Positions 49,443 through 58,299 of a stretch of 64,000 nucleotides of DNA are shown here, one piece after another. The notes under the pieces were generated by a model that saw only the letters and a list, made by a program, of their open reading frames with translations, did no database searches and had not been told where the DNA came from. Both the position numbers and the translations under genes were made by a program. Origin of the DNA: CAYVQZ01 sp964453435. GTDB taxonomy: Bacteria; Abyssobacteria; SURF-5. Where the stretch lies: positions 1 through 64,000 of the forward strand of contig CAYVQZ010000018.1 in the NCBI GenBank assembly GCA_964453435.1. The letters are read 5' to 3'. Every line of letters starts with the position of its first letter. The first letter of the stretch is position 1.

Positions 49443-50384
49443 TCAGGAAGGCCTCCCGGATATTATCTGCGAGAAGATTCTTTCGGTATCCTCGCGGCGG
49501 CAGAGTTCGGTGCCGGGCGTCATGACGGCGGCGGCCCCCGCAGCAAGCCCGAATTGAAGCGATTCCATAAGGGACTTGTTTCTGGCAAGACTAAGCACAA
49601 TCCCGGCGACCATGCTGTCACCCGCACCGACTTTGCTTTTGATCGGCACGGTGGGCGCGCGCAGGTGCTCGTGGCCGCCGTTCCAGACGGCCAGTAGACC
49701 GCCCGCTCCCCGGGAGATAACTACCACGTCGCTTTGTCCGCTACTCACGATTTGTCCGGCAAATTCCTCCTGCTCCGATTCATTTTCGAGATTGTCACCC
49801 GCCAGCTCATTGAATTCTCTCAAGTTCGGTTTAATCAGAAAGACACCCTCGCGCAAGGCGAGTTTGAGCGCGTTCCCGGAGGTGTCCAGAACCATCCGTT
49901 TGCTTTTTTCTTTCACGAGACCGGCTATTCTTGCATAAAGGTCATCGGGAACGCCGGGCGGAAGACTGCCGCTTGCCACGATATAATCCGACCTCTCCAC
50001 AGTTTCCGAAACCACCTCGAGGAGTTGCTTCCATTCCACCTCTTTCAGTTCGGCTCCGGGCATGCCGAAGCGATACTGCTGGCCGGTTGATTCTTCATAC
50101 ACGACCAAATTCTCGCGGGTCCACGCCTCAATGCGGACCGGACGGTTATGGATTCCATCTTCACCCAGCAGGGATTTCAGCATTTCGCCGGGAGGTCCGC
50201 CGGCGGGATAGACGGCGAATGATTCTCCGCCGAGCCTTGCGATGGCGCGCGACACGTTCACTCCTCCCCCACCCGCCTCGAAGCGGGGAGCGTTGCATCG
50301 AAGTTTTCGCTCGGCAATCACATGGTCAATTGAAGCGCTTTTATCGATGGCGGGATTCATTGTGACGGTAAGAATCGAATGCAT
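49443..50384 (-). CDS. pfkB: PfkB-type 6-phosphofructokinase (ribokinase family)
   Basis: 313 residues from the ATG at 50384 (MHSILTVTMNPAID); an earlier in-frame ATG at 50402 is possible. It resembles E. coli Pfk-2 throughout: KLRCNAPRFEAGGGGVNVSRAIARLGG, GGPPGEM, GQQYRFGMPG, IVASGSLPPGVP, IKPNLREF, and the catalytic KVGAGDSMVAGI. It should phosphorylate fructose 6-phosphate with ATP. The gene starts 34 bp after atpG on the same strand and so ends the N-ATPase transcription unit. Confidence 0.88.
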   Translation of the reverse strand: MHSILTVTMNPAIDKSASIDHVIAERKLRCNAPRFEAGGGGVNVSRAIARLGGESFAVYPAGGPPGEMLKSLLGEDGIHNRPVRIEAWTRENLVVYEESTGQQYRFGMPGAELKEVEWKQLLEVVSETVERSDYIVASGSLPPGVPDDLYARIAGLVKEKSKRMVLDTSGNALKLALREGVFLIKPNLREFNELAGDNLENESEQEEFAGQIVSSGQSDVVVISRGAGGLLAVWNGGHEHLRAPTVPIKSKVGAGDSMVAGIVLSLARNKSLMESLQFGLAAGAAAVMTPGTELCRREDTERIFSQIISGRPS

Positions 50385-50418
50385 GGAAGAGTAGCTCTCC
50401 ATCTTTGGTCTCCGAATC

Positions 50419-51306
50419 CTATTTATTCTCTTTCAAAGCTTCGAAGCCGGCGACAATGTCAAGCAATTCGCTCGTGATAGACATTTGTCGCTGCTGGTGG
50501 AATTCTGCATTCAGTGCTCCAAGCCGCTCTTCGATATTTTTTTCTGCTCTCTGCATGGCGGCGAGTCGACTGGCATTTTCGCTCGCGAGCGATTCGGCGA
50601 AGGCTCTGAACAAGGAAACAAACAGGTATTGTCGAATCAAGGAGGAAAACAACGAGTCCGCATTCATTGTGTAAATCGGCAAACTTCGCGACGGCCACGT
50701 TTGTTCTCTCAGATTCCGAAGCCACTCGGCATCGACGGGCAAAAGGTGCACTGCGTTGGGCCGATACGATGCGCCCGAGAGTTGTTTGGCGTGGAAGAGA
50801 AAGACATGGCTGATTCCCTTCTTGAGGTTCCAGCTTTCAATGGTCGTGAGAATGCTGTGAACCGCTGGAGTGATTCCGGCGGTGGAGCCGGGGACTGAAA
50901 CATATTGTTCGACGGGCTGCAACCGTTCTTCGACTAACCTCTGCATGCGTTCTCCCGCTGCCAGAAATGTCCTGTCTTGCGGACCTATTTCGAATTTTTC
51001 AACCGTATCCATCGCATGCGAGAATACCTGTTCGTTCAGCGGTCCGCACATACCCTGATCCGATCCGAAGATGATGATTCCGACTCGATTAAGGGGAGCG
51101 GTCTTCACCCGAATGGAGGCGTCTGATTGTGTTCCCAGAACAACGCGCAGTCCCATCGTGATGGTTTTATTGTAATCCGCCAGGGACTCGACGGCCCTTT
51201 CGTACTGTCGAATGTTCACGGCGGCAAGCGCCTTCATTGTTTTGACAACAGTGTAAAGGTCTTCTGTGCTCTGAATCAGCCGCTTCAGGCCCTCGACCGT
51301 CTTCAT
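50419..51306 (-). CDS. atpG: N-type ATP synthase gamma subunit
   Basis: 295 residues from ATG overlapping the alpha stop by 4 bp (ATGA). The N-terminal helix MKTVEGLKRLIQSTEDLYTVVKTMKALAAVNI and the C-terminal helix (MQRAEKNIEERLGALNAEFHQQRQ) form the central shaft; IIIFGSDQGMCGPLNE is the usual Rossmann-like block. It is last of the atp genes, as in known N-ATPase operons. Rather divergent from housekeeping gamma subunits. Confidence 0.92.
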   Translation of the reverse strand: MKTVEGLKRLIQSTEDLYTVVKTMKALAAVNIRQYERAVESLADYNKTITMGLRVVLGTQSDASIRVKTAPLNRVGIIIFGSDQGMCGPLNEQVFSHAMDTVEKFEIGPQDRTFLAAGERMQRLVEERLQPVEQYVSVPGSTAGITPAVHSILTTIESWNLKKGISHVFLFHAKQLSGASYRPNAVHLLPVDAEWLRNLREQTWPSRSLPIYTMNADSLFSSLIRQYLFVSLFRAFAESLASENASRLAAMQRAEKNIEERLGALNAEFHQQRQMSITSELLDIVAGFEALKENK

Positions 51307-52838
51307 CCTTCTTGTTCTTTCCTTATCGGAGACAACGCGTCCGAGGCGACTTCCGCAATCTTCTCGACTTCCTCATCGGCAAGCTTTTCGCCTTTCTCGA
51401 TTCGCTCGCAGAGGTCGGGCAATCTCTCCATCACCGATTCGCGCACTCGTCGCTCAGCCTCAGAGATTTGCTCGGGGGCAAGCCCGTCGAATAATCCTTC
51501 ATTTACCGCCACGAGAACAGCGATTTGCTCCTTGACCGATAACGGTTCGTATTGAGGTTGTTGAAGGACCTTACGCACACGTCGACCCCGCTCGAGTGTC
51601 CTCTGGGTCTCTTCGTCGAGGCGTGTGCCGAATCGAGAGAATGCTTCGAGTTCTTCGAATTGGGAATAGGAAAGCCTGAGGTCACCGGCAACCCTGCGAT
51701 ATGCGGGCAACTGGGTTTTCCCCCCGACCCTCGAAACGGACTTGCCGACATCGACCGCCGGAAGACTTCCTTTCTGAAACAGGTCGGGTGAAAGGTAGAT
51801 TTGTCCGTCGGTAATCGAGATCAGATTGGTAGGTATGTATGCTGATATATTCTGGGCTTCCGTCTCGACGACTGGGAGAGCGGTAAGCGAGCCCCCGCCG
51901 AGTTCGTCTCGCAGGTGCGTCGAGCGTTCGAGCAGCCGTGAATGGATGTAAAAGATATCGCCGGGATAGGCTTCCCTCCCGGGCGGCCTCCTCAGAAGAA
52001 GAGAGAGTTGCCGGTATGCGCGCGCATGACGGGTCAGATCATCGAAAACGACCAGCACATCCCTGCCCTGCTCCATGAAATATTCTCCCATGGTCGTTGC
52101 CGCGTATGGAACGATAAACTGAAGGCCGGCGGGGTCGTCCTCTGTCGTAACAACGACAACGGAATAGCTCATTGCCTTGCGCTTGCGCAGGTCGGCGATG
52201 ACTTTTGCAACCGCAGAGCCCCGCTTCCCTATTGCACAGTAAATGCAAACGACGTCTTTGTCTTTTTGGTTTATGAATGTGTCGACGGCAATGGCAGTCT
52301 TGCCGGTCTGCCGGTCGCCGAGGATGAGTTCCCGCTGGCCTCGGCCAATGGGAATCAGCGCGTCAACAACTTTGAGGCCTGTCTGCAGCGGCACCGTAAC
52401 CGGAGCCCGGTCCATGATGGCGGGAGCCGGACGCTCGACGGGACGCCTGGCGATGACTTTCAAAGGTCCACGGTCGTCCAAAGCCTCACCTTTCGCATCC
52501 ACCACCCTGCCCAGCAACTCCTCCCCGACGGGAATATCAAGCACCCTTTCCGTTCGCCGGACCTCGCTGCCGGCCCCCAGCCCCTCGGTTTCGTCAAGCA
52601 TAACGACCCCGGTTTCGGCCTCATCCACGTTGAACGCCATGCCGAAACGGCCTCCCGAAAATTCCAAAAGTTCTTCCGCTTTCACATTGCGCAATCCGAC
52701 GGCCCGCACAATGCCTGAGCCTACAAAAGCCACCGTTCCTACTTCTTGCAGTTTGAGTTGCTGCCGGTGCTGCTTCAGAGACCACTCGAAAGTCTCAGAC
52801 ATGTCTTTCAGGACTGCGGCCAGGTCGCGGTCTCGCAT
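51303..52838 (-). CDS. atpA: N-type ATP synthase alpha subunit
   Basis: 511 residues from the ATG at 52838, just after the b-subunit stop; the frame extends upstream antisense-free into atpF but without domain character. Walker A GDRQTGKTAIA, VPYAATTMGEYF, DDLTRHARAYRQ, and the arginine-finger region SVSRVGGKTQ are present. Together with beta it forms the catalytic F1 head; alpha nucleotide sites are regulatory. Confidence 0.95.
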   Translation of the reverse strand: MRDRDLAAVLKDMSETFEWSLKQHRQQLKLQEVGTVAFVGSGIVRAVGLRNVKAEELLEFSGGRFGMAFNVDEAETGVVMLDETEGLGAGSEVRRTERVLDIPVGEELLGRVVDAKGEALDDRGPLKVIARRPVERPAPAIMDRAPVTVPLQTGLKVVDALIPIGRGQRELILGDRQTGKTAIAVDTFINQKDKDVVCIYCAIGKRGSAVAKVIADLRKRKAMSYSVVVVTTEDDPAGLQFIVPYAATTMGEYFMEQGRDVLVVFDDLTRHARAYRQLSLLLRRPPGREAYPGDIFYIHSRLLERSTHLRDELGGGSLTALPVVETEAQNISAYIPTNLISITDGQIYLSPDLFQKGSLPAVDVGKSVSRVGGKTQLPAYRRVAGDLRLSYSQFEELEAFSRFGTRLDEETQRTLERGRRVRKVLQQPQYEPLSVKEQIAVLVAVNEGLFDGLAPEQISEAERRVRESVMERLPDLCERIEKGEKLADEEVEKIAEVASDALSPIRKEQEG

Positions 52839-52839
52839 A

Positions 52840-53679
52840 TTACGTCTCTTTCTCGCTCTCGTTTTCTTCCTCTTCACCCTGTTGGCTGGTCTCCCGATGC
52901 TTGTCGTTCCTTCCCTCCCCTGTCTCCGCGTGAAGGCCTTGTCGGACCTTTTCCTGCAGCGCTTCAATGTAATTCTCCACGCTCCAGGCGAGTTTCCGGT
53001 CGGGGGTCCGGATTTCCACTCCCAGAATCAGGTCTGAGTCTTCCTCGTACTTGACATCGAAGTCCTCGGAGACAAGCATGCGCAAGGCGCGTGTGACTTT
53101 CTGTCGAAGAGGTGAAGGCATTTCGAAGCTGCTTCGCACCACTATCCCGTTGCCTTTTCGTTTGATGGAATCGGCAAGCTCTTCCCTTTCCTTCTGGTCC
53201 ATGCTTTCTATCAGACCAAGGAAGCTTTCGATAATTTGTTCCTCGATCTCGGCGTTGGCGAGGTCCTTCAGTGTGCGCCGGGAAATAGCAAAGACCTCGT
53301 CGGCAACCATTCTTCGAAGGTCCCGAAAGAACGATTCCTTTTCTTTGTCGAGGGATTCCAGCCACTTTTCCTTAAGATTCTCGATTTCACTTCGGGTCTG
53401 CCGGATAAGGTCTCTTTTTTTCTTTTCGGCTTCTTCCTTCGCATCAGCGAGCAGCTTTTCGCGTTGGCTCTCGAGTTCCTCCGTTTCTTTCCGAAGCTTT
53501 TCGGCCTCCCGGGCGGCGTCCTGCTTTTCTTGTTCGGCCTCTCGGAATCGTGATTTGATTTTCTCCTCCCGTTCATCCATGGCCTTGATGATGCGGCCGT
53601 ACAGGAAAAACTTCAGGAGCGCAATAAGGATGAGGAAATTGACGATTTGCGCGAAAACCGTAAACCAGTCGATAAGCAC
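52840..53679 (-). CDS. atpF: N-type ATP synthase b subunit fused to a delta-like C-terminal domain
   Basis: 279 residues from ATG. A single N-terminal helix (about 8-27, AQIVNFLILIALLKFFLYG), a long charged coiled coil to about residue 140, then a helical segment and a C-terminal part: GIVVRSSFEMPSPLRQKV, DSDLILGVEIRTPDRKLAWSV, NYIEALQEKV. The last block resembles the C-terminal domain of delta/OSCP (GGxxVRxGDxxxDGSVxxxL). There is no separate delta gene in the operon, so this protein probably replaces both b and delta in the peripheral stalk. The final 25 residues are acidic and disordered. Confidence 0.88.
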   Translation of the reverse strand: MLIDWFTVFAQIVNFLILIALLKFFLYGRIIKAMDEREEKIKSRFREAEQEKQDAAREAEKLRKETEELESQREKLLADAKEEAEKKKRDLIRQTRSEIENLKEKWLESLDKEKESFFRDLRRMVADEVFAISRRTLKDLANAEIEEQIIESFLGLIESMDQKEREELADSIKRKGNGIVVRSSFEMPSPLRQKVTRALRMLVSEDFDVKYEEDSDLILGVEIRTPDRKLAWSVENYIEALQEKVRQGLHAETGEGRNDKHRETSQQGEEEENESEKET

Positions 53680-53690
53680 GTTCTACTCTC

Positions 53691-53960
53691 CTATTGCGAG
53701 ATGAAATGGTCCCAGAACGGATTGGCAAAGATGAGAATCATCGAGATTACGAAGCAATAAATCGCAGTTGATTCAACCATGGCCAGGCCGACAAACAAGG
53801 TTCGCGTGATAGCGTTCGTTTCGTCGGGCTGCTGTGCAATGGAGCTGAGCGCCTGCGCCACGGCCCTGCCTTCTCCGAGGGCCGGGCCGACCGAGCCGAT
53901 CGCGATGGTGATTCCCGCCGTGATGATCGAAGCCACGCCAATGATGCTTGCACTATCCAC
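53691..53960 (-). CDS. atpE: N-type ATP synthase c subunit, Na+-binding
   Basis: 89 residues from the GTG at 53960, chosen because AGGAG lies 9 bp upstream; the longer frame from 54005 overlaps atpB and is Arg/Lys-rich, not a c-subunit N-terminus. Two helices. Helix 1 ends GPALGEG with Glu30; helix 2 carries GLAMVESTAIY with Glu63, Ser64 and Thr65. Glu plus the Ser/Thr pair is the Na+ signature, and a second Glu in helix 1 is typical of N-ATPase rotors. It binds two carboxylates per hairpin and likely carries Na+. Confidence 0.94.
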   Translation of the reverse strand: MDSASIIGVASIITAGITIAIGSVGPALGEGRAVAQALSSIAQQPDETNAITRTLFVGLAMVESTAIYCFVISMILIFANPFWDHFISQ

Positions 53961-54687
53961 TTTCCGTATCTCCTTTCTTCTCGTCCGCCGCTCCCACTTT
54001 TTCATGATGAGCGCGCGTTGCTGAAGCGATGTAGACCATAGCGAGGACCGCGAATATGTATGCCTGGAGGAGGCCCGTCAGAAGTCCTAATGCCTGCATC
54101 AGGACGGGGAAAAACAGCGGTACCACGGCCAGCAGTATGGCCACGATTTTGGCGCCGCTCATAATATTGCCGAACAACCGCACCGCAAGGGCCAGCGTGC
54201 GAGAAAGTTCGCCCATAATATTGAACGGCAGCATGAACACGGTGGGCTTGATGTATTGCTTGAGATAGCCGAGCAGACCTTGTTGAGCGATACCGTATAC
54301 CGGCACGGCGATGAATACGCAGATCGCCAGCGCCGCGGCGGTGGAAAGCGACCCCGTCGGCGGAACGTATCCCGGAAAAATCGAGAGCACATTCGACAGA
54401 GCGATAAATAAGAACAAGGTGCCGACAAACGCCAGATACTGCTCCGGCCCCTGCTGGCTGATGTCTCGAATCTGGCCCCTGATCCCACTCACCACAACTT
54501 CCAGAAGATTCTGCCAGCGGGACATCTCGGGTCCCGACGTCAACTTACGGGTTACCAGCCATGATACGACCACTAGTACGCCCATGACGAGCCAAGTAAA
54601 CAGAATCGTAGCATTAATAGACAAAGCGCCCCATTGCCAGAGAACGACCGCATCCGGGCTGATATCCTTCATGCTCATGACATCCAT
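53953..54687 (-). CDS. atpB: N-type ATP synthase a subunit
   Basis: 244 residues from ATG, overlapping the c start by 8 bp. About five helices; the essential Arg is in ALAVRLFGN, and SNVLSIFPGYVPPTGSLS is the loop characteristic of the family. It forms the Na+ (or H+) half-channels with the c ring. The C-terminal tail is acidic/Lys-rich. Confidence 0.93.
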   Translation of the reverse strand: MDVMSMKDISPDAVVLWQWGALSINATILFTWLVMGVLVVVSWLVTRKLTSGPEMSRWQNLLEVVVSGIRGQIRDISQQGPEQYLAFVGTLFLFIALSNVLSIFPGYVPPTGSLSTAAALAICVFIAVPVYGIAQQGLLGYLKQYIKPTVFMLPFNIMGELSRTLALAVRLFGNIMSGAKIVAILLAVVPLFFPVLMQALGLLTGLLQAYIFAVLAMVYIASATRAHHEKVGAADEKKGDTESG

Positions 54688-54697
54688 AATAACGTCC

Positions 54698-54982
54698 TCA
54701 CGAAGATGGCTCCGGTTCGGCGCTCCAGCGGCGCACGAGGATTCTCCGCATCAGCAAGAAGCCAAGCAGGCAAACAACCAACCGTTCCCAGCGACCTCCC
54801 ATAACAACATAAAAGCCGAGAACGACAATTGCAATTCGAGCGAAAAAGCTTGCCACGCTCAGGAACACGGGTCTGCGCGAGAACGGAAGGCGGCGGACCG
54901 TGAGCCACAGGGCGCCGTAGAACAAAAATCCCAGCGCCAGGCCAATTGCGAACACGATGGAAAGTCCGAAAACATCATTCAT
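54698..54982 (-). CDS. atpR: AtpR, small N-ATPase accessory membrane protein
   Basis: 94 residues from ATG. Three helices. GLALGFLFYGALWLTVRRLP and GFYVVMGGRWERL match the AtpR pattern of N-ATPase operons, where a conserved Arg/Trp pair is thought to interact with the c ring or its assembly. It lies 14 bp after the antiporter and 10 bp before atpB. Confidence 0.85.
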   Translation of the reverse strand: MNDVFGLSIVFAIGLALGFLFYGALWLTVRRLPFSRRPVFLSVASFFARIAIVVLGFYVVMGGRWERLVVCLLGFLLMRRILVRRWSAEPEPSS

Positions 54983-54996
54983 GCCGAATTACCTCC

Positions 54997-56214
54997 TCAT
55001 TGTTGAGGCCACCTTTGGAGTAGCGAGCGCACGACGATTGGGGCAGTCAGGCATGTTGCTGCGGAAACAAACACCATTGCGGCAAAGACATCGGGCGGAA
55101 CCGCCCACTCTCCGAGTCCCAGCCCTTTTTGCATGATGACCATCGCAATCTCCGCCCGTGGTATCATGCTGAGACCGATCAGAAGCCCGCCGGACCATCC
55201 CAGGGTGACGGCAGCGGGAAGGCCGTGCCCGAGCAGTTTTCCCAAAATAGCAGCCGCCATGAGCGCCAACCCTATCCCGATACCCGCAGTCATCGAGTTT
55301 GCGTCGATGCTCAACCCGATGTGGATGAAGAAGAACGGGCTGAAGAGTCCATAGACGGACTCGAATGAGGCGTCGATTTTGACCGAATCGGGATCGCGAC
55401 TGAAAGAGAGACCGGCAAAAAATGCGCCTACAGCCATGGAGAATCCCAGCCAGCCGGCAATCGCGGCCATGATAATTCCGATTCCCGCAACGGTGAGCAT
55501 GAAACTGGGCGGCGACTCGATTCTCTGAAAAAGATTCGTGACCCCTGGCTCAAGGTATAACGAAAAGACTGTGCAAAACGCGCCGATCGCGAGCAACTTC
55601 AAAAGCAACAAACCGGCGGTTTTCGCAAGAATCGGGATTATGGACGCCTCTGTTTTCTGCTTTAAGACGGGGACCACGGCAAACAGCAAAGCCATAAGAA
55701 TGATTCCTGAAATATCGTCCATCTCCGCCACATCAATGAGAACCTCACCAGTTTCTGTCCCAATCATCTCGCCTTCTTGCCATACACCGACCGACACACC
55801 GACGCTCGTGGCGGTGAGAGCGATTCCTATGATCACGCTGGGAATCAATGCCAGTCCCACAAGATAAGAGGCAACGAGAAACCCTGTCAGGCCGCTAAAC
55901 AGCACGCCGCCGCTCCATATGATGCTGGCACGGCGAAGTTGCTTGAGCAATTTGGAGGCCTTGCTCTCCAGCCCGATTCGAAAGAGCAGAACAATCACCC
56001 CGAGTTTCGCCAGGAATCCAAAGACAACGTCGGCGCCTTCGGAGAGAAACCCGAGTTGCTCATCTGCGAGCCGAATCAGGAAACCGATGACGATGTATCC
56101 CACCAAAGCGGGAACGCAAATTCGTTCCAGACCTGACTTGACGAGAATCGCAATAACGATAGCCGCTCCGACCAGCAGAACAAGCAGTTGGGGGTCGCTT
56201 TCGTGACTATTCAT
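54997..56214 (-). CDS. CPA2/NapA-like cation:proton antiporter inserted in the atp operon
   Basis: 405 residues from ATG. About twelve helices, with VLLFRIGLESK, GIALTATSVGVSVGVW and AEMDDISGIILMA. The tandem Asp (DD) motif is that of electrogenic NapA/NhaA-type exchangers. It lacks an RCK or USP domain, unlike KefB/C. It overlaps atpQ by 8 bp (ATGAATAG) and atpR begins 14 bp downstream, so it is translationally and transcriptionally embedded between atpQ and atpR. It should exchange Na+ for H+ and thus link the sodium gradient used by the N-ATPase to the proton gradient. Confidence 0.9.
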   Translation of the reverse strand: MNSHESDPQLLVLLVGAAIVIAILVKSGLERICVPALVGYIVIGFLIRLADEQLGFLSEGADVVFGFLAKLGVIVLLFRIGLESKASKLLKQLRRASIIWSGGVLFSGLTGFLVASYLVGLALIPSVIIGIALTATSVGVSVGVWQEGEMIGTETGEVLIDVAEMDDISGIILMALLFAVVPVLKQKTEASIIPILAKTAGLLLLKLLAIGAFCTVFSLYLEPGVTNLFQRIESPPSFMLTVAGIGIIMAAIAGWLGFSMAVGAFFAGLSFSRDPDSVKIDASFESVYGLFSPFFFIHIGLSIDANSMTAGIGIGLALMAAAILGKLLGHGLPAAVTLGWSGGLLIGLSMIPRAEIAMVIMQKGLGLGEWAVPPDVFAAMVFVSAATCLTAPIVVRSLLQRWPQQ

Positions 56215-56518
56215 GTCCGCTTTCGCGTTTTACCCAATACCACGCATTCAAACATCCGAGCACAACACCAACAAAGAGAAGCATCAGCGTCCACGAGAAG
56301 CGGCTCGGCCACGTCTTATCAATCCACAGCCCGATGCCGATAGCGATCAAGGTGGGAATTGCGACAGACCAGCCTACGAGGCCGAACATGCCAAGCCCGA
56401 ACCACACACCCTGGTCTTTCTCGCCACGAGCTTTTATCTTGCGGGCCTCCTTCGCGCCCACCTCTTCGGTCAGTTCATCCGCGGCCTCTTTTCTTCGTGG
56501 CGAATCGCGATTATCCAT
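56207..56518 (-). CDS. atpQ: AtpQ (AtpI-like) N-ATPase accessory protein
   Basis: 103 residues from the ATG at 56518, which overlaps the epsilon stop by 8 bp; the upstream extension to 56548 is inside epsilon. A charged N-terminal part, then WFGLGMFGLVGWSVAIPTL and FSWTLMLLFVGVVLGCLNAWYWV: two helices in the characteristic AtpQ/AtpI pattern. Thought to help c-ring assembly or Mg2+ handling. Confidence 0.88.
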   Translation of the reverse strand: MDNRDSPRRKEAADELTEEVGAKEARKIKARGEKDQGVWFGLGMFGLVGWSVAIPTLIAIGIGLWIDKTWPSRFSWTLMLLFVGVVLGCLNAWYWVKRESGHE

Positions 56519-56900
56519 ATTCTTGCAGTTCCAGAAACCTTCGAACAAAGCCGGCTTCGATTTTTGCGGAAGCCGACCTGGCTTTTTTTTCCCGCTCGTC
56601 CAGAACGTAGAATCGCTCCCTCACAGTGTTCCGAAGCTCCCCGAGGTCCGGTCCGCGAACAGCATTCCGAACGGATACGAGCACCTCGTCGCCACATTTT
56701 ACCAGCGCCCCCTCATCGACCGCGAGAAATATCTCTTTGCCTTCGTCGGATTCGAAGGAGAGAAGGCCGGGGAGCAGGACCGCGACAAAATCAATATGTC
56801 TCGGAAGAAGGCAAAATGAGCCATTTTCCGCTTCTGCGGTTATTTTTCTTATTTCCTCGTCAACAAGGACTTCAGTCGGAATCAGAACTTTCAGTCTCAT
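56511..56900 (-). CDS. atpC: N-type ATP synthase epsilon subunit
   Basis: 129 residues from the ATG at 56900 (MRLKVLIPTEVL); an upstream in-frame start at 56915 would overlap atpD further. The N-terminal beta sandwich is clear (CLLPRHIDFVAVLLPG resembles the GDFGVLPGHA block), and a C-terminal helical hairpin follows (LGELRNTVRERFYVLDEREKKARS). Overlaps the beta stop by about 29 bp. Confidence 0.88.
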   Translation of the reverse strand: MRLKVLIPTEVLVDEEIRKITAEAENGSFCLLPRHIDFVAVLLPGLLSFESDEGKEIFLAVDEGALVKCGDEVLVSVRNAVRGPDLGELRNTVRERFYVLDEREKKARSASAKIEAGFVRRFLELQEYG

Positions 56901-58290
56901 CCTTTTGAGCCTCATCGATCTTCCCGATCATGTAGAGGGTTCGTTCGGGGTAATCGGAAAATTCATCGTTGAGGATTCGTTCGCATCCTTCGAGGGCATC
57001 CTCCAGGTTTACGGTCTTCCCCTTTTGTCCCGTAAATTGTTCTGTCACAAAGAATGGCTGAGTCAAGAAACGCTCCAATCGGCGAGCCCGGCGAACCGTC
57101 CGACGGTCCTCTTGTGACAATTCTTCCATGCCCAGCATCGCAATTATGTCCTTCAAGTCTTCATAATTGGCAAGTGTGCTGCGAGCTTCCTGTGCAATGC
57201 GATAATGTCGTTCGCCGACTATGTGAGGCGCCAGTATATTCGAGCCCGACTGCAGCGGGTCGATAGCCGGATACAATCCTTCGCTGGCCTTTTTTCGGGA
57301 GAGCACGATTGAGGCGGAGAGGTGACCGAAAGTATGGACGGCCGCGGGGTCGGTGAAATCATCGGCCGGGACGTAAACAGCCTGAACAGATGTAATCGCT
57401 CCCGTTTCGGTGTTGCAAATCCGCTCTTCGAGTGCGGCGAGCTCAGTCCCCAATGTGGGCTGGTATCCGAGGCGTGAGGGCAGTTGCCCCAGGAGCCCCG
57501 AGACCTCCATTCCGGCCTGAATAAATCTGAAGATGTTGTCAATCAACAGCAAGACTTCCTGTTTTCTGTCATCGCGAAAGTATTCGGCCATCGTAAGGGC
57601 GGCATGGCCAACCCGGAATCGCGCGCCGGGAGGTTCATTCATTTGACCGAACACCATCACGGTGTTTTCGAGCACACCGGCTTCTTTCATCTCCCGGTAC
57701 AACTCCTCCCCCTCGCGACACCGTTCCCCTATTCCGCAAAAGATACTGACACCCTCATGCTCGCCCACAAGATTGTGAATCATTTCCGTCAGAAGCACCG
57801 TTTTGCCCACGCCGGCGCCGCCAAAAAGCCCTGCTTTGCCGCCGAGCTCGAGCGGAGAGAGCACATCAATTGCCTTAATGCCCGTCTTGAAGATATCCGA
57901 CGTCGTCGACTGCCGTTCGAGCGAAGCCGGTTCCTGGTGAATCGAGCGCCATTCGCCGCCCGAAAGCGCCTCCTTCTTGTCGATGGTATCTCCGAAAACA
58001 TTGAACACCCTCCCCAACAAACTGCTTCCGACCGGCACACTCAGTGGCATGCCCATGTCCGTGACCAGCGACCCCTGGGCAAGGCCCTGCGTCGAGGTAA
58101 GAGCAATTCCTCGAACGTTCTCCGCATCAAGATGCGTCAGCACCTCGATAACGATTTGCTCGTCATCACCTGCACGGAGAACGCCATACAGCGGCGGCAA
58201 TCGACGTGGAAATCTTGCGTCGACGACGCTTCCGCGAACAGACACAACCGTACCCTGGTTGAGGTCGGTCGCACCGTTATTTCGTGCCAT
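56872..58290 (-). CDS. atpD: N-type ATP synthase beta subunit
   Basis: 472 residues from ATG, only 9 bp after the ppsA stop, with the ribosome site AAAGGATGA inside the ppsA 3' end. Walker A GGAGVGKT, catalytic Glu in IGERCREGEEL (usual GERTREGN), VFGQMNEPPGARF, and LLIDNIFRF (Walker B, with Asn-Ile in place of the usual Asp-Asn... pattern) are present. Catalytic site of ATP synthesis or hydrolysis. Beta as first atp gene is the N-ATPase order, opposite to housekeeping operons. Confidence 0.95.
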   Translation of the reverse strand: MARNNGATDLNQGTVVSVRGSVVDARFPRRLPPLYGVLRAGDDEQIVIEVLTHLDAENVRGIALTSTQGLAQGSLVTDMGMPLSVPVGSSLLGRVFNVFGDTIDKKEALSGGEWRSIHQEPASLERQSTTSDIFKTGIKAIDVLSPLELGGKAGLFGGAGVGKTVLLTEMIHNLVGEHEGVSIFCGIGERCREGEELYREMKEAGVLENTVMVFGQMNEPPGARFRVGHAALTMAEYFRDDRKQEVLLLIDNIFRFIQAGMEVSGLLGQLPSRLGYQPTLGTELAALEERICNTETGAITSVQAVYVPADDFTDPAAVHTFGHLSASIVLSRKKASEGLYPAIDPLQSGSNILAPHIVGERHYRIAQEARSTLANYEDLKDIIAMLGMEELSQEDRRTVRRARRLERFLTQPFFVTEQFTGQKGKTVNLEDALEGCERILNDEFSDYPERTLYMIGKIDEAQKDETESSDSD

Positions 58291-58299
58291 GGACGAATT

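Noticed and set aside
53691..54005. Longer c-subunit start at 54005
   Set aside because: It adds a basic, non-homologous N-terminus inside atpB; the GTG at 53960 has a good ribosome site and gives the normal c-subunit length.
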